Assembly (NCBI GenBank): GCA_050014595.1
Contig: JBEKDA010000005.1
Location: 62,001 to 126,000, forward strand
Length of the DNA stretch: 64,000 nucleotides
Direction of reading: 5' to 3'
DNA from: PALSA-129 sp050014595
GTDB taxonomy: Bacteria > Acidobacteriota > Terriglobia > Bryobacterales > Bryobacteraceae
Shown: piece after piece, positions 59,684 through 64,000 of the stretch
How the letters are laid out: each line of letters begins with the position of its first letter
Numbering within the stretch: position 1 is the first letter of the stretch
Position numbers and translations under genes: made by a program
Notes under the pieces: model-generated
Database searches by the model: none
What the model saw: only the letters and a program-made list of their open reading frames with translations
What the model was told of the DNA's origin: nothing

Positions 59684-61570
59684 TCACGGGAGCCGATCGG
59701 GGCCGGAGAGCTTTTGAAAGAGAGCGTAATTGTCGCGCGCTTCCGCGGATTTGCCCAGCCGTTCCGCGGCTGCGCCACGGAGGTAAAAGAACCGGGGGAA
59801 ATAGAAAGACATAAACGGCTCCAGGCCGGCGGCCGGGGGAATCGGGTTGAAGCGCAGCAGCGCCGCAGCTTCGGCCGCTCGCCCGGTTTCGAGGTACGCC
59901 CAGGCCAGCAGGACTGGGACGCCTTCTCCGGCTGACCGGCCTTCGCCGTACAACTGTTCGAGAACCGGCGCAGCCGCCTGATACTGTTTGGCCAGTAACA
60001 GAGCGTACGCCAGAACGGTGTTGCGGATGGTTGCCTGTGCCGGGTTGGGCGCCAGCCGCCCGGCGCGCGCCGCCCATTCCGCCGGCGAGGCCGCCGGGTG
60101 CGCCAGGAAACGGGCCACAGATGCCGTCTCCGCCGAAGCCGGCGTCGCCATGGCCACAGATTTCTCCGCCAGCGCGGCGGCTGCCTCGCGATTCCCCAGC
60201 ATAAGGCCCCACAGGGCCATTACCGCGGTGGCCTGCGCCGCCACTTCCCGCTGCGGGTTGGCGGCAAGCTTCTCCATTTGCGGGTAGGCGGCTTTGCGTC
60301 GGCCGCTGATCCACTGCCACTCGACCTGCCGGAACTCCACCAGCGGGTCATGGGCCGCGGTGCGGGCGGCGAAATACTGCCGTGCGGCGTCATCGGCGCC
60401 GGCGGTATCGCCGCTCATCAGCCGCGCCATGGCGGCCTTCAGGAAATCCACGCCCCCATAAAAATCCGGGTTCTTTTTGGCGGCTGCCAGGTAAAAACCT
60501 TCCGCTTCCCGCAACCGGCCGACCACCAGGTTGACGTCGCCCTGCGAATCGAGCGGGTTGGCGCTCTCCGGCTGCAATTGTTGGTAGTGGCGCAAGACCT
60601 GGAGCGCTTCCTCCAGATTGCCGGCGTACACCGCGGCGTATCCGAGCTGGTTCAGCGATTCCGCATCATCGGGCTCGATGCGCAACGCATTCCGCAGCGA
60701 CGCCGCCGCCTGAGCGTACTGGTGGCGACTCATGTACGATAAGCCGAGGTCGCGCCACCCCACGGGGTCCGCGGGATCGGCGTGAGTCAGGGCGATCAAC
60801 GCCCGCTCGCGCGCCGCTCGATCGCCCCGCAGTGTCGCGGCATCGCATTCCGCGCGCGCCCGTTCCACGGCGGCCATCGAGCCTCCCCGCGCCAGGGCCT
60901 GGTCCAGCACGGCCAGCGCGCCGGGCCGGTCCTGCTGCCGCAGCTTGATCTGCGCCAGTTCGCGGTAGAGGGGTCCGAAATCGGGATCGGTCGAAATCGC
61001 CTGCTGTAACGTATCCGCCGCCGCGGGATCGGCCGATTCGATCACGTTGGCATACGCCTTCACCACCTGCGGATTGCGCGTGCCGTATGGTGCGATTCTG
61101 CCGGAAATGTGCTGCGCGAGCGAAGAGGCGACGGCTATGATATCGCCCGCCGCGCCGGAGACGGCGATGCTGCTCAGCGCCTTATGGATGGCCGGATCTT
61201 CGATCGTCAGCCTGGCTTCCAGCTTGCCGTTGCGCACGCGGTATTCCCCATACCCGATGCGATTGGCGCCGGACGCCAGTGCCAGGCTGCGTTCGCCCGA
61301 GATCCCCGGCGCCTCGACCGGCCGCGGGCCCAATACGCCATCCAGGCTGTGCAAGCGCGCGGAGGGGATGGCGTAGAGGTCCGCCGTGCCCGCCAGCTCA
61401 CCGGCGATGATTTCCGGAAACGCCCGGCCCATCCAGTCGACGGACGGGTCATCTCCCAGGTTTTCAAATCGAAGAATGGCGATGCGCTCCACCGCCGGCC
61501 GGGCCGGCTGCCCCGAGCACGCCGCCAAAAGCGCCGCTCCCAGCGCTACCCGCAGGGCCCTATAAGACAC
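59684..61570 (-). CDS. TPR lipoprotein (628 residues)
   Basis: A lipoprotein signal (ALRVALGAALLAAC) is followed by a FlgO/TolB-N-like region (RIAILRFENLGDDPSVDWMGRAFPEIIAGELA). Then about eight tetratricopeptide units follow (PVGWRDLGLSYMSRHQYAQAAASLRNALRIEPDD; AESLNQLGYAAVYAGNLEEALQVLRHYQQLQPES). It probably scaffolds an envelope complex. It overlaps the end of the next TPR gene by 11 nt; both are read toward lower coordinates. Confidence 0.85.
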   Translation of the reverse strand: MSYRALRVALGAALLAACSGQPARPAVERIAILRFENLGDDPSVDWMGRAFPEIIAGELAGTADLYAIPSARLHSLDGVLGPRPVEAPGISGERSLALASGANRIGYGEYRVRNGKLEARLTIEDPAIHKALSSIAVSGAAGDIIAVASSLAQHISGRIAPYGTRNPQVVKAYANVIESADPAAADTLQQAISTDPDFGPLYRELAQIKLRQQDRPGALAVLDQALARGGSMAAVERARAECDAATLRGDRAARERALIALTHADPADPVGWRDLGLSYMSRHQYAQAAASLRNALRIEPDDAESLNQLGYAAVYAGNLEEALQVLRHYQQLQPESANPLDSQGDVNLVVGRLREAEGFYLAAAKKNPDFYGGVDFLKAAMARLMSGDTAGADDAARQYFAARTAAHDPLVEFRQVEWQWISGRRKAAYPQMEKLAANPQREVAAQATAVMALWGLMLGNREAAAALAEKSVAMATPASAETASVARFLAHPAASPAEWAARAGRLAPNPAQATIRNTVLAYALLLAKQYQAAAPVLEQLYGEGRSAGEGVPVLLAWAYLETGRAAEAAALLRFNPIPPAAGLEPFMSFYFPRFFYLRGAAAERLGKSAEARDNYALFQKLSGPDRLP

Positions 61571-62360
61571 GCGGCTCCAACGCCATCAGGTCCTTGAACT
61601 CTTTCAGGTCCCGCATGGAAGCAAATTCGGGGTCTTTCTCGATCTGCTTCTTATCCTTGAACCCCTCTTCGAGCGCCTTCCGCAGATACTGCAGCGCCAG
61701 CTCAGTGCGGCCGTTCTTGGCGTACATCTTGGCCACATAGTAATGATACTTGGCGCGCTCTTCGACATTGCGCTCTTCCAGCAGGATGCCGAAATTGCTC
61801 CGATGCTCAAACACATCCGGGTCCAGGCTCAGCGCCGTCTCAAACGCGTCGGTCGCGTCTTTGTATTGCTTGCGGGCGAAATAAGCCGTCCCAAGGTTGC
61901 TGTAAATCGACGCCGTCCGGGGCTGTTGGGGGGCGATCTTAATGGCCCGCTTGTAATACGAGATAGACCGGCGGAAGCTCTTGCGAGCGTAATACACGGT
62001 GCCGATATTGTTGATCGCCTCCACGTAATCTTTCTTCAAACGGACCGCCCGCTGGTAACTCTTCAGGGCGTTATCGAGTTGCAGTAACTGGTGATACGCA
62101 ATCCCCGATTTGTTAGACAGCACCGGGTCATTGGGTGAACCTTGGTGAAAGGCCTCGATAGCTTCGCGGTATTGCTTCTTCGCCATGAAGATATCGCCGC
62201 GCAGCTCAGGTGTAATCACGGGTTTGTCGGGCGCCGCGGTTTGCGGCACGGAGGACGCGGGCGTCTTTCCCGCATCCACCATGGAGTTGCCGGCCTGCGC
62301 GAACAACCAGCCGCCGGTGACAACTGCCGCAACAACGACAGCGAGAGGACGGGAAATCAT
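61560..62360 (-). CDS. TPR-repeat exported protein (266 residues)
   Basis: Signal peptide SRPLAVVVAAVVTGGWLFAQA, then TPR units (AIEAFHQGSPNDPVLSNKSGIAYHQLLQLDNALKSYQRAVRLKKDY; SIYSNLGTAYFARKQYKDATDAFETALSLDP). ATG 62360 has AGGGGG 6 nt ahead, which decides against the upstream in-frame start at 62390. 16 nt after the PBP gene stop, so co-transcribed with it and with the TPR lipoprotein. Confidence 0.85.
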   Translation of the reverse strand: MISRPLAVVVAAVVTGGWLFAQAGNSMVDAGKTPASSVPQTAAPDKPVITPELRGDIFMAKKQYREAIEAFHQGSPNDPVLSNKSGIAYHQLLQLDNALKSYQRAVRLKKDYVEAINNIGTVYYARKSFRRSISYYKRAIKIAPQQPRTASIYSNLGTAYFARKQYKDATDAFETALSLDPDVFEHRSNFGILLEERNVEERAKYHYYVAKMYAKNGRTELALQYLRKALEEGFKDKKQIEKDPEFASMRDLKEFKDLMALEPRVL

Positions 62361-62376
62361 AATAGCCCCCTTCGCC

Positions 62377-64000
62377 TTATTTAAACACATTCAGCAATCG
62401 GCGGAGAAAGCCAGGCTTTCCCTCCGCCTTCCTGGCGTCCTTGGGGGATGGTTGCGCCGGCTGCGGCGGCGCGGCCTTGGGGCGTTGCGGCGTCTCCGGC
62501 GGGGCTTGGCGCGCGGCACGCCGGGCTACCGCTCCGGCAGCCGTCTGGCCATCGTCGCCCGAACCGGTGATTTGCGGCAGTGTCTCCGGGGTTCCCGCGG
62601 CTGGCCGTCCCGCGGCGGGCCGTCCCGGGGCAGCCGGCGGCGGCGTATCCCAGCCCGCCGACGTGGTGATGCCGAACCGTCCGCCGTGCAGCGGGCAAGC
62701 CCCCACCGGCTGCGTCCCGGCGATGTAAACTTCGGGCCTGCGCTCCGGGCACGCCGCCGTCGCCGGCATCCCGGATTTCGGGTCGACATCGATCGTCACG
62801 ATCCCGTCCGGCGCTTCGAACGGCTTGGTGTCGCGGTACTCGCGATACTGCAGCGCGGTCTTCATGAACTGCATCCAGATGGGCGCCGCCGAATGGGCCC
62901 CTTCCAAATCCAAATCCTGATTGTCGTCGAAGCCCACCCACACCACGCACAGCAGCTCGGAGGTGTAGCCCGCAAACCAGCCGTCGCGCGACGTTCCCGT
63001 CTTTCCCGCCGCCGGCACGTTGAAACCGTAGTGCTCGCGGGCGCCCGCCGCCGTGCCGCTCCGCAGCACCTCTTCCATCAGATTGGTCATCAGGTACGCC
63101 ACGCGCGGGTCCAGCACCTGTTTTGGTTCGTCTTTGTGCTGGTAGAGCACCTTGCTGCTCTGGTTCGGCGCCGCGACACCTTCCCGCACCAGCGTGAGGA
63201 AGTCCGGCTTCACGTACCGGCCCTCGTTGGAGAACATAGTGTATGCGCCCGCCGCTTCCAGCGGCGTGATTTCGTACGCTCCCAGCGCTACAGCCGGCGT
63301 CGGCTGGATTTTGTAATTCATGCCCGCGCGATTCGCCATCTCCACGACCGCGTCATAGCCCACCATCTCCGCCACTTTCACCGTGGCGGAATTCAGGGAA
63401 TGCGCCAGCGCAAACCGCAACGGCACGTTGCCGTAGTACTCGTCCTTGAAATTGTGGGGCGAGTACGGGTTGCCGTCGAACCAGAACGTGGTGCGCTGAT
63501 CGTCGACGATGGTGGAAGGCGTCAACACGCGCGGCGAGCCATCCACTCCCGTATCCATGGCTGCCGCATACACGAACGGCTTGAAGATCGAGCCCGGCTG
63601 CCGCTTGGCCAGAACGTGGTTGAGCTGGCTCAAACCGTAGTTGCGGCCCCCGGCGATGGCCTTCACCGCGCCGGTGTGCGGGTCCAGGGCCACCAGCGCC
63701 ACCTGCGGTTCCGGCGCCGTCTGTCCCCGGAAACGCCGTTGCCTCTTGATCTGGTCGTCCACCAGCTTCATGCCGGCCGCAATGGCATCGGCCGCCACGC
63801 GCTGCAGCCGCAGGTCGAGCGTGGTATACACGCGGAAGGCGTTCGACTGGAAATCCGTGTCCTGGAACTTAGCCTGCAGCTCGTCGTTCACTTCATCCAC
63901 AAAGTACGGCGCTTCGGCGGATTGCGACGCGCCCCGCGCCACCGTCAGCGGCGCACCGATCGCCAGGGCGTAGTCCCGCTCGGTGATGAAGCCGTTCGAC
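62377..64000 (-). CDS. class A penicillin-binding protein (PBP1A-like), 5' part outside window
   Basis: The frame is open to the window edge; only the C-terminal about 540 residues are visible. Transpeptidase motifs are in order: SIFK in RQPGSIFKPFVYA (the active-site Ser), SLNSATV (SxN) and KTGTS (KTG). The glycosyltransferase domain should lie outside the window. After CPERRPEVYIAGTQPVGACP the C-terminus is a Pro/Ala/Gly/Gln-rich tail ending KPGFLRRLLNVF. First visible gene of a unit with two TPR proteins. Confidence 0.92.
   Translation of the reverse strand, partial: SNGFITERDYALAIGAPLTVARGASQSAEAPYFVDEVNDELQAKFQDTDFQSNAFRVYTTLDLRLQRVAADAIAAGMKLVDDQIKRQRRFRGQTAPEPQVALVALDPHTGAVKAIAGGRNYGLSQLNHVLAKRQPGSIFKPFVYAAAMDTGVDGSPRVLTPSTIVDDQRTTFWFDGNPYSPHNFKDEYYGNVPLRFALAHSLNSATVKVAEMVGYDAVVEMANRAGMNYKIQPTPAVALGAYEITPLEAAGAYTMFSNEGRYVKPDFLTLVREGVAAPNQSSKVLYQHKDEPKQVLDPRVAYLMTNLMEEVLRSGTAAGAREHYGFNVPAAGKTGTSRDGWFAGYTSELLCVVWVGFDDNQDLDLEGAHSAAPIWMQFMKTALQYREYRDTKPFEAPDGIVTIDVDPKSGMPATAACPERRPEVYIAGTQPVGACPLHGGRFGITTSAGWDTPPPAAPGRPAAGRPAAGTPETLPQITGSGDDGQTAAGAVARRAARQAPPETPQRPKAAPPQPAQPSPKDARKAEGKPGFLRRLLNVFK

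Overview
This window (about 63-65% GC by eye) looks like a chromosomal segment of an Acidobacteriota member of the Bryobacterales/Solibacter type. The reasons are lineage-typical families recognised from memory: four tandem von Willebrand A proteins of the acidobacterial type, a secreted TIGR03118-like protein ending in a Solibacter-type C-terminal domain, a conserved 54-residue protein normally paired with a nucleotidyltransferase, and dispersed GC-rich intergenic hairpin repeats. KDO synthesis genes, RND efflux and an OprM-like lipoprotein indicate a Gram-negative envelope. No phage, insertion sequence, rRNA or CRISPR array was seen.

Layout. 1-4.1 kb: the tail of an unknown protein, homoserine dehydrogenase, a secreted methyltransferase, a DsbA-like thioredoxin and two small unknown genes. 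4.2-4.35 kb: tRNA-Gly(TCC) and tRNA-Thr(TGT). 4.5-10.5 kb (minus): a lactate operon with dctA, an LctP permease, lutC and a fused lutB-lutA. 10.5-12.2 kb: gene remains around an intact bacterioferritin. 12.2-21.3 kb (minus): a complete MdtABC-type RND pump with its outer-membrane factor. 21.5-24.7 kb: a lipoprotein gene lying between a full dipeptide-epimerase-like gene and a second, partial copy of its 3' end. 24.7-27.2 kb (minus): glyoxalase-like protein and MsrPQ. 27.4-34 kb: a NarL-type regulator, an NtrC-type activator, a Q/N/G-rich membrane protein and the TIGR03118-like protein. 33.8-38.2 kb (minus): pyrR-pyrB-pyrC followed directly by an ATPase plus TOPRIM-like pair, the best candidate here for an undescribed (possibly anti-phage) module. 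38.5-44.8 kb: DnaC-like loader coupled to a glycosidase-like protein, a nucleotidyltransferase remnant with its intact partner, a Rieske/cytochrome b-c fusion pair and a type IV pilin. 45-48.4 kb (minus): kdsB-pyrG-kdsA. 48.4-52.6 kb: the VWFA cluster. 52.7-56.3 kb: an AT-rich-promoter small gene with a truncated partner, a NarL-type two-component system and VapBC. 56.4-59.4 kb: secreted proteins, an alkyltransferase-like DNA repair protein and a FliA/WhiG-type sigma factor behind a textbook sigma-54 promoter. 59.6-64 kb (minus): two TPR proteins and a class A penicillin-binding protein cut by the window edge.

Working together: the lactate genes form one import-and-oxidation unit; the RND operon is self-sufficient; MsrPQ repairs oxidised periplasmic methionines using quinol electrons; the Rieske and cytochrome b-c genes make a quinol-oxidising complex; kdsB-pyrG-kdsA links CTP supply to KDO activation. 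Intergenic spaces are rich in repeated palindromes, and there are several clear gene remnants.
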